A DNA stretch of 64,000 nt from Tenebrio molitor (taxonomy: Eukaryota > Arthropoda > Insecta > Coleoptera > Tenebrionidae): assembly GCF_963966145.1 (NCBI RefSeq), contig NC_091054.1:14570001-14634000 (forward strand), in the 5' to 3' direction. The translations under genes and the position numbers were made by a program. Below, piece by piece: positions 10,311-20,834 of the stretch. The notes below the pieces were generated by a model. The model ran no database searches. It had not been told where the DNA came from and saw only the letters and a program-made list of their open reading frames with translations. How positions within the stretch are numbered: position 1 is the first letter of the stretch; the number at the start of each line of letters is the position of its first letter.

Positions 10311-10640
10311 CCTACCTAGCTTATCTGTTTATTTTCCAGTTTATATGATTGATCTACCAACTTGCTTTATTGAATTGGCTTTCATTTATCAATAACTTAT
10401 TTCACTTTTGACACTTTTGACATTTGTATTTTGGTACAGTTTTACCATAAAAATTTCATGATTAACTTTCTTACCTTAGCGAGAAAATAGAATTTTCTCA
10501 CCTCAAATGAGGTATCCACAGCCTACATTTCTAACCGGTAGGGAAAAAAATTTTTTTTCGTGACAATCTAGTTTGTCAGTCGCCGTAACAGAAAATCGTC
10601 ATTTTATTTTGACAGTTTCTGTTAATTCATCCAGGAAAAC
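10311..10640. other. Upstream region of the cathepsin B-like gene
   Basis: AT-rich, with no clear TATA box or repeat. It presumably holds the promoter and 5' UTR of the gene starting at 10641. Confidence 0.35.
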
Positions 10641-11906
10641 ATGTCAACAAACTCGGTAGTGATAGTACTAATGTACATCTTCTCCCGGCTCCTGTCGGAA
10701 ACCCTGGAGTTGATGGACGACGATATCATCGCCACCATCAACAACATGAACACCACCTGGACCGCTAGGAAAAACCCTTTCCGAAACCTGTCCCTTAGAA
10801 TCTTAGACTTAGAATCTTTACCTGGAACGGAACCTCGGAACTATTTTGGCAACGACGTGACTCGCGTTTTTCACGACCTCGGTTTTTTCACTCTTCCAGA
10901 GTCCTTCGACTCGAGGAAGCACTGGCCCTACTGCAGTGACATCATAAGTACCGTCATGAACGAGGGCATTTGCAGGGGGGGCACATGGGTAATAGTTTTA
11001 CAAAAATGTGTTTAAAAATTGTTACTGATAATTTGCAGGCCTTCGCGGCAGCGTCGGTGATGAGTGACAGAATCTGCATAGAGTCGGAAGGAAAAACCAA
11101 AGTGAATCTGTCTGCAGAAGATCTAATGGCGTGTTGTCCGACGTGCTCACCACATGACTATGGGTGCCAGAAGGGCGATCCTTTGGAGGCTTTCAAGTTC
11201 TGGGTGAAAACAGGACTAGTGACAGGAGGTCCCCACCACTTTAGAAAGACTGTGCAAACACCAATTTTTCAATGCTTCACAATTAATGTTTTTCACTTTC
11301 TAAGGGTTGCAGACCTTACTCTAGTTCGTCGTATAATTGGGGGGCGCACACCCATTGCCTGCAGCACTGCACTAACGAAAAGTACAAGTTTAGTTACAAA
11401 AGCGACAAGTACAAAGGTAACTCTTACTACGCAACTGCGAGGAATACTATTCAGATACGACTCGATATCCTAAGACACGGTCCAGTCACCGCCACCTTTG
11501 AATTTCACACTGACTTCCATTTCTTCGGAGAGGGTGTGTTCTTGTTCCAGATTGTTCTAATGCTAATGATTGTTCCTTAGGTGTGTACAGACCAATCGTA
11601 AAAGAAAAGTCTGGTGTACGCGTTGTGAAAATTTTGGGGTGGGGTACGGAAGATGGTACTCCCTATTGGTTGGTGGCCAATTCGTGGGGTGACGATTGGG
11701 CCGAAAGAGGAATGTTTAAATATATAAGAGGTAAAAACGCAGGAAAAATTGAGAGCTACATAGTGGCCGGAAAGGTTTATGCGAAATTGTTATCTTCTCA
11801 CGAGGGGTCTAACATGTCACACTCTTCGGCTAGATCTATGCAAGATATTCGGCAGAAATTAGTGATGGTTGGGGTGTTTTCAATAAATTGGTTTCTAGCG
11901 TACTAA
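10641..11906 (+). CDS. Cathepsin B-like protein without catalytic Cys and His (pseudoprotease)
   Basis: Papain-family (C1A) protein of about 371 residues. Exons 10641-10988, 11039-11251, 11305-11533 and 11581-11906 join in frame across short GT-AG introns. Residues 1-20 form a signal peptide. DDDIIATINNMNTTWTARKNPF is the cathepsin B propeptide motif, and the mature part begins near LPESFDSRKHWPYC. The active-site segment reads NEGICRGGTW instead of QGxCGSCW, so the nucleophile is lost. The His segment reads KSGVRVVKILGWG instead of GGHAxxILGWG, so His is lost too. The Asn motif YWLVANSWG remains. Structural cysteines and the GCRPYS segment are kept. With open frames and intact splice sites it looks like an expressed secreted non-enzyme, perhaps a binding or inhibitor-titrating protein; that role is inference. 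A decaying gene is the alternative. Confidence 0.82.
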
Positions 11907-12378
11907 AGTTTGTCATGTGGTGGTGCTTAAAATAAATTGGAAACGAGTTGCAGTTCGTTCTTTTCTGAAGATTATAAAAATCAAAAATGTGTACAGGGTG
12001 AGCCAAACTCGATGTCTCAGCTTTATTCATCGATTTTTTTTTCCCAGAAACATACCTATACAGGGTGTCCCAGAACTCGCTCCCCAAAGAAAAGAGCAGA
12101 AATCTTCATAAAAAGACAAATAAATAATCCCAAAGAAATTTTTTTCTAGCTTGAACGGTATTCGAGTAAAGAACATTTTAATTCGACCAATCAAAGCGTT
12201 TTAAGCCATCCAGGTGTATTTCACGTAATTGTTGCTGGGTTGCATATTTTATTACGTTTTCAATAAACTGACCGGCTATGAAACTTTTGAGAAACGTCAG
12301 TGTCAAAATTTCATTCAAATCCCTTCAAATCGCTTTAGTACTGCCGTCGTGCTCAACCGTGCTCTTTCATCTTTCAAA

Positions 12379-13315
12379 ATGTTGATAATTTATGGAAAAT
12401 ATGGACGGAGTGCTAGAGAGGCAGCAAGGGTTTATGCCCAACGTTTTCCTAACAGGAATAACCCCGATCACAAAACGATTCTCAGTGTTCCTAACGCACG
12501 AACAGTCGAGACAGGTTAAATTTTACCAAACAGCAAGGAGATTGGTGAAACGATGAGGCTATTTTAGATGCCTTTGAAGAAGGTATCGAAAGCATTAGAG
12601 AAGTTGCTTGGGAACTGAATATTTCGAAAACTTCTGTATCTTCTGTATATCGAGTGATGAAGACTGAACGACGACATCCACACCATTTATACGCGTGTGT
12701 AGCATTTGCAGCCAGAAGATTACCCTGGCAGACGAGGATTCTGTACATGCCTTTTAAATCTATATTTTCAAGAGAATTTCAAGAACGATTTTCTATAAAT
12801 TTGTGATCTGCTCTATTAGGGAATCGTGTGGTATGTCTTCAATAGAAATTAGTTTACATGTCATCTAACTTTCCCTCTTTAGGTTTGAATTTCTTGCGCG
12901 GTGAACGGGAGACATTTACGCAGAATTTTTGAACGCAGAACTACTTCTCAATTTGCTTCAAGACATTCCATTTTTTTTTCTGGTTTCAACACACTGGCAC
13001 ACCACCACACTTCACCGACAAGTTCGAGAAATTTTGGATCAACAGTATCCTTATCGATGGATAGGTCGTGGCGGTCCACGACAGTGGCCTGCGTGGTTCC
13101 CTGAATTAAATCATCTGGGTTTCTTTCTTTGGAGCCATTTTAAAAATATTGTATAGAAGAGTCCTCTCGCTACAGAAGAACAACTCAGGGGTCGCGTTCA
13201 GGAAACTTTTGCTACAATTACTCCTGAAATGGTTAAGAATTCTAAACCGAGTCTTTTGCGACGGGCACGGTTATCCTTGCAAATGAATGGAGGCCCCTTT
13301 GACCACTTGCTCTGA
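12379..13315 (+). pseudogene. Mariner-like transposase with DUF4817-type HTH, degenerate
   Basis: The N-terminal helix-turn-helix segment (YGKYGRSAREAARVYAQRFP, then ETG) is the common insect DUF4817 type. A second HTH-like part (SIREVAWELNISKTSVSSVYRV) follows near 12590-12660. C-terminal remains include RWIGRGGP near 13057, an FLWSHFKNIV segment and a final PFDHLL near 13300. Reading frame changes and stops interrupt it, and most of the catalytic core is unrecognisable. A C-terminal fragment of the same family is at 38230-38547. Confidence 0.72.
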
Positions 13316-14441
13316 TTGTATCGGGCCTTCAAATAAATATATATTTAGAGTAGGCGTAGGAGACATTCTAATTCTTTTAACAGTGTTCTGGGATTTGAAC
13401 CCGATTTGGTTCGGCCCCGCGATTATTGTAAGACGCCTACGAGTGAGGTCGCTGTTCTGGCCCATAAGGCACCATGCAAATCAACGCGCGCAGTCCCTTC
13501 TCGATGCGAGATTCGCGACCGCCATTAAGCAGTCAATTAACACCTTCCGCTCAAAACGGTCGACTCACACGTGGGTGGCACACACCTTTGTCCACCATTT
13601 CTTTATTTCACATTATCTCCTCCAAGTAAACTCATCTACCATTTTACATATGTTAATCTTATAGTTCAAGTTTCGTTTAATCCAGAAGTGTAATCAGTTC
13701 AGTTATTTTCATGTGTTTAAAGCGAGTAAACGCCATTAAGTTAAATTGACCGTGTGCATTAATGACCTCACGCCACGCCACTTACCTACACCTAACATCC
13801 ATGGATGCCATACAGTCAAACGGTCCCTAAAGCCGTTCCCCAACAAACAGTGTAAAGTAATTTTTGTAGGTAACCAATTATTCTCCGGAGTTGCATAGTA
13901 TGCATAGTAAGCTTTTTCCCAATTTCATATTGTCATATTCCGTGGAGGGAGAATACGGAGAATGCACTACAAAAATTAAAAATATTTTCTAACCTAATTT
14001 TATTTCCTTAAAATGTCAGGCGTTTCTTGTGTCATTTTCTACGCTGGAAAAATGTTGCAAACAATTGAATTTTCATAGGTTGCTCTAAATATAAATTTAT
14101 TGATTTTTCACTTTAGTATAATTGCATGATAACTCCTAGGATACGAAATACGTAAACATGTCCATAACAACCGGGGAATAAAACAGGGGGCCTACCACCG
14201 ACTTCGGTGAGTTTTCTCACCAGTGAAAAAACTCACGTGCATTTTGTCACTCATTTTTTAAAAACGCTACTATTGACATTGCGTGAGATGAGAAATTTCA
14301 CCGATGAGTTTTCTCATCTGTTAGATATTGCAACGTTGCAATTCGCGTTCGTTGCTTAGCAACATATAGGTTTCAATCGTGGTTTTGACATTTAACAAAT
14401 CATTTTTCACGATTTTTGAAACTTTATAATCAATCATAAAA

Positions 14442-15135
14442 GTGACGAAAGAGCAAAAAGAAATTTTGGTCGAGTTTATGCGGACTCACCCAGAATTAAT
14501 TTCTGGAAAATTCTCCGCAAAAAGAGTGGAAAGCGTGAAGAAAGGTAATTTTTCATATTCGTTACTTTAGAATTTATATATATCTACATCGTTCAAAGGG
14601 TGCAAAGTGGAATATAACTAAATATACAAATTTGACATCTACCAAACATAACATCAAAAAATTAGAACCGATTTTTTGTCAATAGGTAACTTTTCAGGTG
14701 CTCAGCCTATTTTGCAGTACTCAGCAAGCTAAGTGCTTCAAACAGTCAGCCACGCACCTGAAAACTGGTGGTGACAGCTCATTTGTATACTATTAAAATA
14801 TCCAAGGCTTAATTTCAACATTTTATTTTAATTTCTACAGATCTGGCAAGACAATAAGAAGATGCTGTGAATAAGAGAAAAGCCAATAAAACAGGAGGTG
14901 GAGTGAACAGTTTTGCAATTTTCAGTCATTGTCACAAACTGAAGAATTTATTGCTGCAGTGTTGACACCAGTTGCTGTTTTGAATGCTCCTGGTTCTGAC
15001 CATCCTCCAACCCAATCAATTCGTTCAGTGACTTCAGAGCCTGCCAGTCCTAATAGTTGTTCAGCACCAAATCCTTTTCCTCGTCGATCTCCACGTCCAA
15101 AAAACCCGACCATTAGAAACTCCACCTGTAAATAA
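14442..15135 (+). pseudogene. Harbinger Myb/SANT-like DNA-binding protein, remnant
   Basis: The first block (14442-14544) reads TKEQKEILVEFMRTHPELIS then GKFSAKRVESVKK, the start of the Myb/SANT-like (zeste-type) domain of Harbinger-encoded DNA-binding proteins. It ends at a GTAATT donor. A second block after an acceptor at 14840 encodes NKRKANKTGGG, then SQTEEFIAAVLTPVAV and a Ser/Pro-rich tail, matching the C-terminal layout of these proteins. No ATG begins the first block, a stop occurs early in the second, and the middle of the domain is absent. Confidence 0.65.
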
Positions 15136-15179
15136 AACGATAAATAAAAAATGCATAAAAGTTACATGTGCTCACTGAA

Positions 15180-15420
15180 ACTGATGAATTTATTTGTGTC
15201 TGACACTTCTAAGGGCTTCCAAATTGTTAGGATACTTAATATAAGTATTTAGTACCTACTCTGGGCTGGCTCAAGGCTTCTGTTACCTACTTCATGAAGT
15301 GCGTCACTCACAGTTTGTTGAGAAATGCTTATGAAGCAACTGTATCCAACATCATCCAACATAAGCCTGATAGCTGCTCGTAGCATAGAAGCGTGTGCTG
15401 CCAACAAATAAAAAAATAAT
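15180..15420 (-). pseudogene. Possible Harbinger nuclease (transposase) N-terminal remnant
   Basis: The minus strand near 15290-15400 reads AHASMLRAAIRLMLDDVGYS then ISISQQTVSDALHEVGNR. It resembles the helix-turn-helix preceding the nuclease domain in Harbinger transposases (an SQ-TVS core). No DDE motif remains. Identification rests mainly on position inside the Harbinger ends. Confidence 0.4.
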
Positions 15421-15649
15421 GCAGACAAAAAAAAACCTTATTAGCTTAATTACTTGAGTATGGATAGATAAATCACTGGGTCTTCTTTTCAGACGCATAT
15501 AAGATCACAATAAAATTAAATAACTCCAGCAGCTCGCCTCAATAACACATCTACTTCTCCAAATTCTCAATTAAATTGAGCATCATTAAATCATCCATTT
15601 TATGCACAAGTTTGATTGCAGACCACTGGCAAAATAACACAAAGAATAT

Positions 15650-16045
15650 TGTTGCGAATTGTACCTACAACTGAAACGCGTGGTTGAAGAAGAGAAAAAC
15701 GAACGGATAACGTCAACACTTAGAATTAGATTAACAACACACAAAGTTGACAAACTGAATTTACAAAAGGTAACACTTTGAACGGTAAATTATTTGATAG
15801 CATTGATTACAATACAAACGGATTGAAATGGATTAGAATTGAAAACGAACGAAAAGCGAGACAACCGGCGTCCGGCGTACTCACACTCCAGGGCAGGGCC
15901 GCAGAACACACGCAGGGCGCAGGGGGGCTGCCTACCACCGACTTCGCGCCAGAACTAGATCTACTGCCCATAGAGGCATAGATGGAGGGATGGTTCACTT
16001 TTAGATGAATAATTCCAAACAAATATAATCCACAGAGTCCACTTC
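15650..16045. other. GC-richer insert, LTR-like, inside the Harbinger relic
   Basis: Composition changes sharply at TGTTGCGAATTG (about 15650), a start seen in many insect gypsy LTRs. The block contains a second copy of CCTACCACCGACTTCG (about 15933-15948) identical to the Harbinger left end. No paired boundary or target duplication was found, so the identity stays open. Confidence 0.3.
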
Positions 16046-16554
16046 AACCTAAAAAAACACGCAAAGCAGGTATTGTAATGCATATTTTACAATTTACAAG
16101 TACAAAAACTATTGGGCACACTATGGGGTGTGTTAAAGAAAGAAACGTAGAATTAACAGTGCAAGTAATAATAGTCTCCTCAAGATGTAGAAAAAGAGCG
16201 TTTGGTTGGTTACCTACCTGCGTTTTTCTTCAAATTTTATCTGATATTTAATAATAATAAACCAAAAATATTAAATATTCACTTTGTTTAATTAAACATT
16301 TCATATATTATTCATTATAACCAACTAGTATTCTTCATTTGAATTGAACACACTTCAAATGTCAAATCTCACCATAATTCCACTCATAATAAAGCGATCG
16401 AAAAATCTCACGCGTTTTCATTCGACTTTTGTCACCGGTGAGAAAAGTCACAGCGTCAATAGTAGGGTTTTAGCACTTTTCATTAAAATGACGTCATTTT
16501 GGTGACAAAACTCACCGGTGAGAAATCTCACACGAGTCGGTGGTAGGCCCCCAG

Positions 16555-16815
16555 GGCGTAATAGGAATAAGCGGGCGTAATAAGAATAAGCGGGCGTAAT
16601 GAATTCATAACGCCCTCATCAATTCATAATTGCAAAGTTGCCAATTTTTTTTTTTTTTAGGAACGCGTATAGTGAAAAATAAAATCTTGTATGCACCACG
16701 GCGTCACCGAATGATTACGCCCATCGAACGATATCCATCTCTCGGGCTAAAGCCCTCGAGCTGGATTCATCGTTCTCCGGGCGTAATCATCGTTGTAACG
16801 CCCTTGGTGCATAAA
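16555..16815. repeat. GGGCGTAAT repeats and imperfect foldback
   Basis: GGGCGTAAT occurs repeatedly on + (16574, 16600 region) and as ATTACGCCC nearby. About 16691-16812 forms an imperfect 120 bp inverted repeat with outer TGCACCA ... TGGTGCA and inner GATTACGCCC ... GGGCGTAATC. The centre CGGGCTAAAGCCC is itself palindromic. Probably a small foldback element. Confidence 0.55.
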
Positions 16816-17668
16816 TAGCTATTTCGTTGCATGAACCCTTTTGGCTGCTGTTATACCTTTTCTCCTGTTCACGTGCACTAGAATAAACAAGGTTCTTTTC
16901 AAAACCGCCATTTGTTTTATTTAAAAAAAATTAAAATAGATTCATATGATTGATGGCGAGTGTGACATCTTGAATGACATCCGCCTTAACCTAACATGTT
17001 GATATTGACATTTTGGCAGGAATGTCCATCCTCACAGTGTGATTATATACGGTTAGCAACCCATTCTATTCACATTAACACCTGGAGTTCCCTTTCTGGA
17101 ATTGGTGAATCTTAAACGTTTCATAACTCTGTTATGCAAGCCATTAATTTGGCTTCGTTTGCATTCTTGAGATCTAAATTGTCGTCGGCATTGGCCAGTT
17201 TTCTCTGGGGAGCGAGTTCTGGGACACTCTGTATTTTGTAAAGAAAAAAATTTGCTCTTTTTTCGTTAAAAAATTATAAGCAAATTGTTCAAAAAAATTA
17301 GCTCTTTAAAAAAATATGCCAAAATATAGGTATGTTTCTGGGAAAAAAAAAATTCGATGCCGTCATTACTTCAGTTTCCAAATATAGAAAAATATGCAAA
17401 TTTGGTTTAAAATTGACCTTACTCAATCCCATTTAAGAACCTCTTTTCAGATTTTTTCTATCGTTTTTCCTTTTCTTTTAATAGAGATGAGACATCGAGT
17501 TTCGCTCACCCTGTACTGATCACACAAAAAAAATTTGTATACTTTGTCCAGCCAGAGATTGGGAGCTTTTAAATTGTAGGCTTGTAACCCAACACTACAA
17601 AATGCACTAGAATACATTAATTAGAGCATAATTTCAGGGCAAAAATGTTACTGCTTGAAGGATATATC

Positions 17669-17845
17669 GGGTGTTTTTTAAAATTTTACCTCATAGTAGG
17701 CGTTGAAGAGTCGATTGTGAACGCACAATACGAGTTACGAATCACGGATCAGCTGTTTAAATCTTACGTTTTTTTACACGAGTGGTGAGTTCACAATCGA
17801 CTCTTCAAGCCAACTACGAGGTGAATTTAAAAAAAAAAAACACCC
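17669..17845. mobile_element. Foldback MITE, 177 bp
   Basis: Arms of about 54 bp run from GGGTGTTTTTTAAA to GAAGAGTCGATTGTGAAC and return nearly perfectly at 17791-17845. The spacer is about 65 bp. No coding capacity. Confidence 0.75.
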
Positions 17846-18014
17846 CATATTATTATTATTAAACACTGTAAGTAAGATGAACATAAAATGATTCCTATGA
17901 ATCTAAATAGGTAATTGTCGCAGAGATTCCAGTTTTTTCATCGCTTCAATATTTAATTTCTTTGCAACGAAGAATTCATGTGGAGCCGGCCAAAATATTT
18001 ATAAGTTCGTTTTT

Positions 18015-18461
18015 CTAATTTTGACATATAAAGTGACACTTTTCAAAATTAATCTTTGCCATTAAAAATGTCTTATCATCAGCCTCAATTAAAAACTTGG
18101 CGATATTCTGTTTCGACAAGACGTTGGACTTTTTAGCGTGGTAACCGTCTGACTGCCGCTTTAAAAATGCCACTAAATTAGTATATTTCTTAATATCAAT
18201 ATTCCTCTTTAGAGATAGTTCGCTTCGCAGCATGGAATAAAGAGTCCACAGTGTGGAAGCTTTTAGAGTCTTCTTTCCCTCAAAATACGCCAGCAAAATT
18301 TTTTCGTTGATGTACTTTATGTTTTTTCCTTCACACCATTTTTCCAATTTCTCGTAAGCTAAATCATATTTGGCTTTTGACTTATTCGGGATTACGGACG
18401 ATATCGCACTTTGTGCGGCCTCTTCTACATCACTTGGTATATCATCTGAATCTGAAGACAT
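18015..18461 (-). pseudogene. N-terminal fragment of a Crypton-like tyrosine recombinase family protein
   Basis: A 148-residue minus-strand ORF starting MSSDSDDIPSDVEEAAQSAI. It contains YEKLEKWCEGKNIKYINEKI, LLAYFEGKKTLKASTLWTLY and GYHAKKSNVLSKQNIAKFL, the layout of the N-terminal SAM-like core-binding domain of the recombinase proteins common in insect genomes. The catalytic domain (R...HxxR...Y) is absent: the frame ends shortly after KTFLMAKI. Family membership is from memory of the pattern. Confidence 0.5.
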
Positions 18462-18659
18462 TTTGGATGTTTCCAGTAAAACTCAGTACAATTATACACA
18501 AAACAAATTTGACACTGTCATATTTTTTGTTTTTAAGCAAAATAACCGTGTCTACTTACCTACTTGATATTTTAACACAATAATAATTTATTATTAATGA
18601 AATTCATTACTTCGTTTAACGTTTGAAGAAACTTTTTTTTGTCAAAATTAGAAAAAATC

Positions 18660-18793
18660 TTGTATGTAACACGTTAGGAAATGCAATTTTGTGTAACTCG
18701 TGTGATTTTGCGGGATCTCGCTGCGCTCGTCCCGCAAATATTCCACTCGTTACACAAAATAACGCATTTCCTAACTGGTTACATAAATAGCTA
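18660..18793. repeat. Palindromic hairpin element with GC-rich loop
   Basis: Arms TATGTAAC(A)CGTTAGGAAATGC and GCATTTCCTAACTGGTTACA enclose TTTTGTGTAACTCGTG ... CACTCGTTACACAAAA, and then a loop GCGGGATCTCGCTGCGCTCG. See similar hairpins at 50485-50595, 50825-50955 and 60135-60265. Confidence 0.65.
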
Positions 18794-19062
18794 TTGAGTT
18801 CACGACCAGACGAACTGCAATAAATGTGCGTTGTAAGAGTATTAGGAAACCGTAACGATTCCAAAATGCACTGGATGTTAGTTTATGACAGACCCTTTTC
18901 AAAATCTTTGGTGATAAGATTCAATGTTTTCAACGCGTACACTTGATTTCAAAAAAATTGCGTACACCTAATATTTCCCCATGTAATTATTATTATTATT
19001 ATTATATACCAAAATGAGTAGAGCTTATAAAGCTATTTTACTCAGAGATAAAGAAAATGATT

Positions 19063-20686
19063 TTACCAACCGAAATGATCATCCAGGCGATTCTTAAATA
19101 TATTTACACTCTCAGACTCAATAAGTTGTATAGGAAGCATATTCCAGTTGTTAACAACGCGCACAGATAGGAAATTTTGCCTGACAGTCGCTCTATATTG
19201 TGCAGTGGTCAAAGTTAGCCCATGTCCTCGAAGCCTGTCGTCACGTCGTAGTTCAAAAAAAGTGACATCGCCGCCTAGCTTTAGAACCTTAAAAGTGTAA
19301 ATTAGGTCACCTCTTAGTCTACGATTAGACAAGGAAATTAGATACATTATACTTAGTCTATCGCTATAGCTAGGTCGTCGGTATCCAAAACACCATCTCG
19401 TGAACCTACGCTGAACCCTCTCGTAAACCTCCAGATCCTGTAATCTGTCAGGGAACCAGACCGGATGGGCAAACTCTAGGACTGGCCTGACAAAAATCTT
19501 GAACAACTTGGACATCAACGGTAAGTTTGATTTGGTGAAGCACTGATGCAGAATGTACATACGCGAGTTGGCCTTCCTGACTTGTTTCGAGATGTGATTG
19601 GCCCACGTCAAATTCCCACTTACAACCACACCCAAATCATTGTGTTCCAGCACGGCAAGTAGACGTACACCGTCAATGTGATAGGACGTACCAGTATTTA
19701 TTTTTGCCGATATGAAGTACCACACATTTATTCTTGTTTAAAGGTAAACCCCAACTTTCACTCCAACACAAGACCTTGTTCAAATCCTCTTGCAACGTAA
19801 ATGAATTATCCGTAACGTTATATAATTTAATGTCATCAGCGAACATCGCACAAGGCGAGAGAAATAAGCCAGGAATATCGGCGGTATATAACAGGAACAA
19901 CTTGGGACCCAATACAGAACCTTGTGGAACCCCACTTAAAACGTCAAAGAAGTCACTAAGAACTCCATTTACTTTAACGGCAAATTTACGGTCGGAAAGA
20001 AAATGTGTGATCCACGCAAGGAGTCGTCCACTAATGCCATGCGTCTTCAATTTGGTAATCAATAAGTTTATTGGGACTTTATCGAAAGCCTTGGCAAAAT
20101 CTAAGTAAACCACATCAACACTCTTACCCAGATCAACAAGGGAAGACCAATCGTTCAGACAAGACAACAAATTTGTTTCAACAGATTTTCCCTTCGTGAA
20201 ACCATATTGCTCCTTCGGTATAATTGCAAACTCTGAGGTAAAACTGTCAAGCCTGTCAACTATTATGGACTCCATGATTTTGACCACCGAGGAAGTCAAG
20301 CTTATGGGCCTGTAATTATTCGCCTCCAATCTATTACCGCTTTTGTGAATGGGAGTAATGTACGCAGTTCTCCAGTCGCAAGGTAACGTAGATGAGTGGA
20401 ACGACTGTTCCATTAGAAGACTCAACGGGAAAGACAATGGATGACTACAGTTTCTCAGAATAGAAGGTGAGATATTGTCAGGACCAGGGCAAGACGTGGG
20501 CTTTATCGTTTGAAGCTTTCTAAGTATGGACTCACGATCGAAACTAACATCAGTAATTATCCGTCCAGGTGTAACTTCGTGATCAGGTAATTTAGACTGA
20601 CTCAAGGTGTGATTATAAATATGAGAAAAGGTGTGAGCAAATAGATTCGCAGTTTCATAATCCGAGGTAGTTAACGTGTCGTCCGC
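19063..20686 (-). pseudogene. LINE ORF2, reverse transcriptase part
   Basis: Continues the host ORF2 downstream of the nested element. RT blocks in order are KPTSCPGPDNISPSIL, NYRPISLTSSVVKIMES, YGFTKGKSVETNL, VYLDFAKAFDKVP, GVPQGSVLGP and the catalytic FADDIKLYN. The downstream thumb and C-terminal region (WANHISKQVRKANSRMYIL, then RRFTRWCFGYRRPSY) is in another frame after an indel near 19690-19710. The element therefore cannot make full ORF2. Confidence 0.82.
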
Positions 20687-20834
20687 ACGTTTTAGTCTAA
20701 ATTCTCGACTCTACTACTTTACTTTATTTTACCCTACGGGCTTTAAAGGATTCCTATACTTTACACAGTTCTAAATAAACTTACAATTCTAAAATCATTC
20801 TTTTTTTCTTTTTTAAATTAACCTACATTTTCTT

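Larger units (their letters stand above)
14187..16551. mobile_element. PIF/Harbinger-type transposon relic, 2365 bp
   Basis: Ends start GGGGCCTACCACCGACT on both strands and are flanked by a 3 bp duplication CAG (14184-14186, 16552-16554), fitting the CWG/TWA targets of Harbinger elements. Both subterminal regions are rich in CTCACC and GTGAG motifs (14205-14320, 16435-16535) that pair with each other and may be transposase-binding repeats. It holds a Myb/SANT-like ORF on + and a possible nuclease remnant on -, the usual two-gene plan of this superfamily. Confidence 0.82.
12061..17231 (+). mobile_element. Mariner-type transposon relic (CAGGGTGTCCC ends), itself containing a Harbinger relic
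   Basis: Ends 12061-12090 and about 17202-17231 are inverted repeats (CAGGGTGTCCCAGAACTCGC, with CAGAGTGTCCC at the right) flanked by TA. It carries the remains of a mariner-like transposase (12379-13315). The element's own length is enlarged by the Harbinger element at 14187-16551 and other inserts. Confidence 0.75.
11994..17513. mobile_element. Outer MITE (CAGGGTGAGC ends) split by a 5.2 kb insertion
   Basis: Left end 11994-12060 and right end 17232-17513 form an inverted pair beginning CAGGGTGAGC and sharing ACTCGATGTCTCA, then CCCAGAAACATACCTATA. TA flanks both sides (11992-11993 and 17514-17515). Without the insertion at 12061-17231 it is about 350 bp and largely foldback. It begins only 87 bp after the stop of the cathepsin-like gene. 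Confidence 0.8.

Noticed and set aside
13380..13405. tRNA T-arm-like GGGATTTGAACCC
   Set aside because: No matching acceptor, D or anticodon arm could be built around it, so neither a tRNA nor a SINE is claimed.
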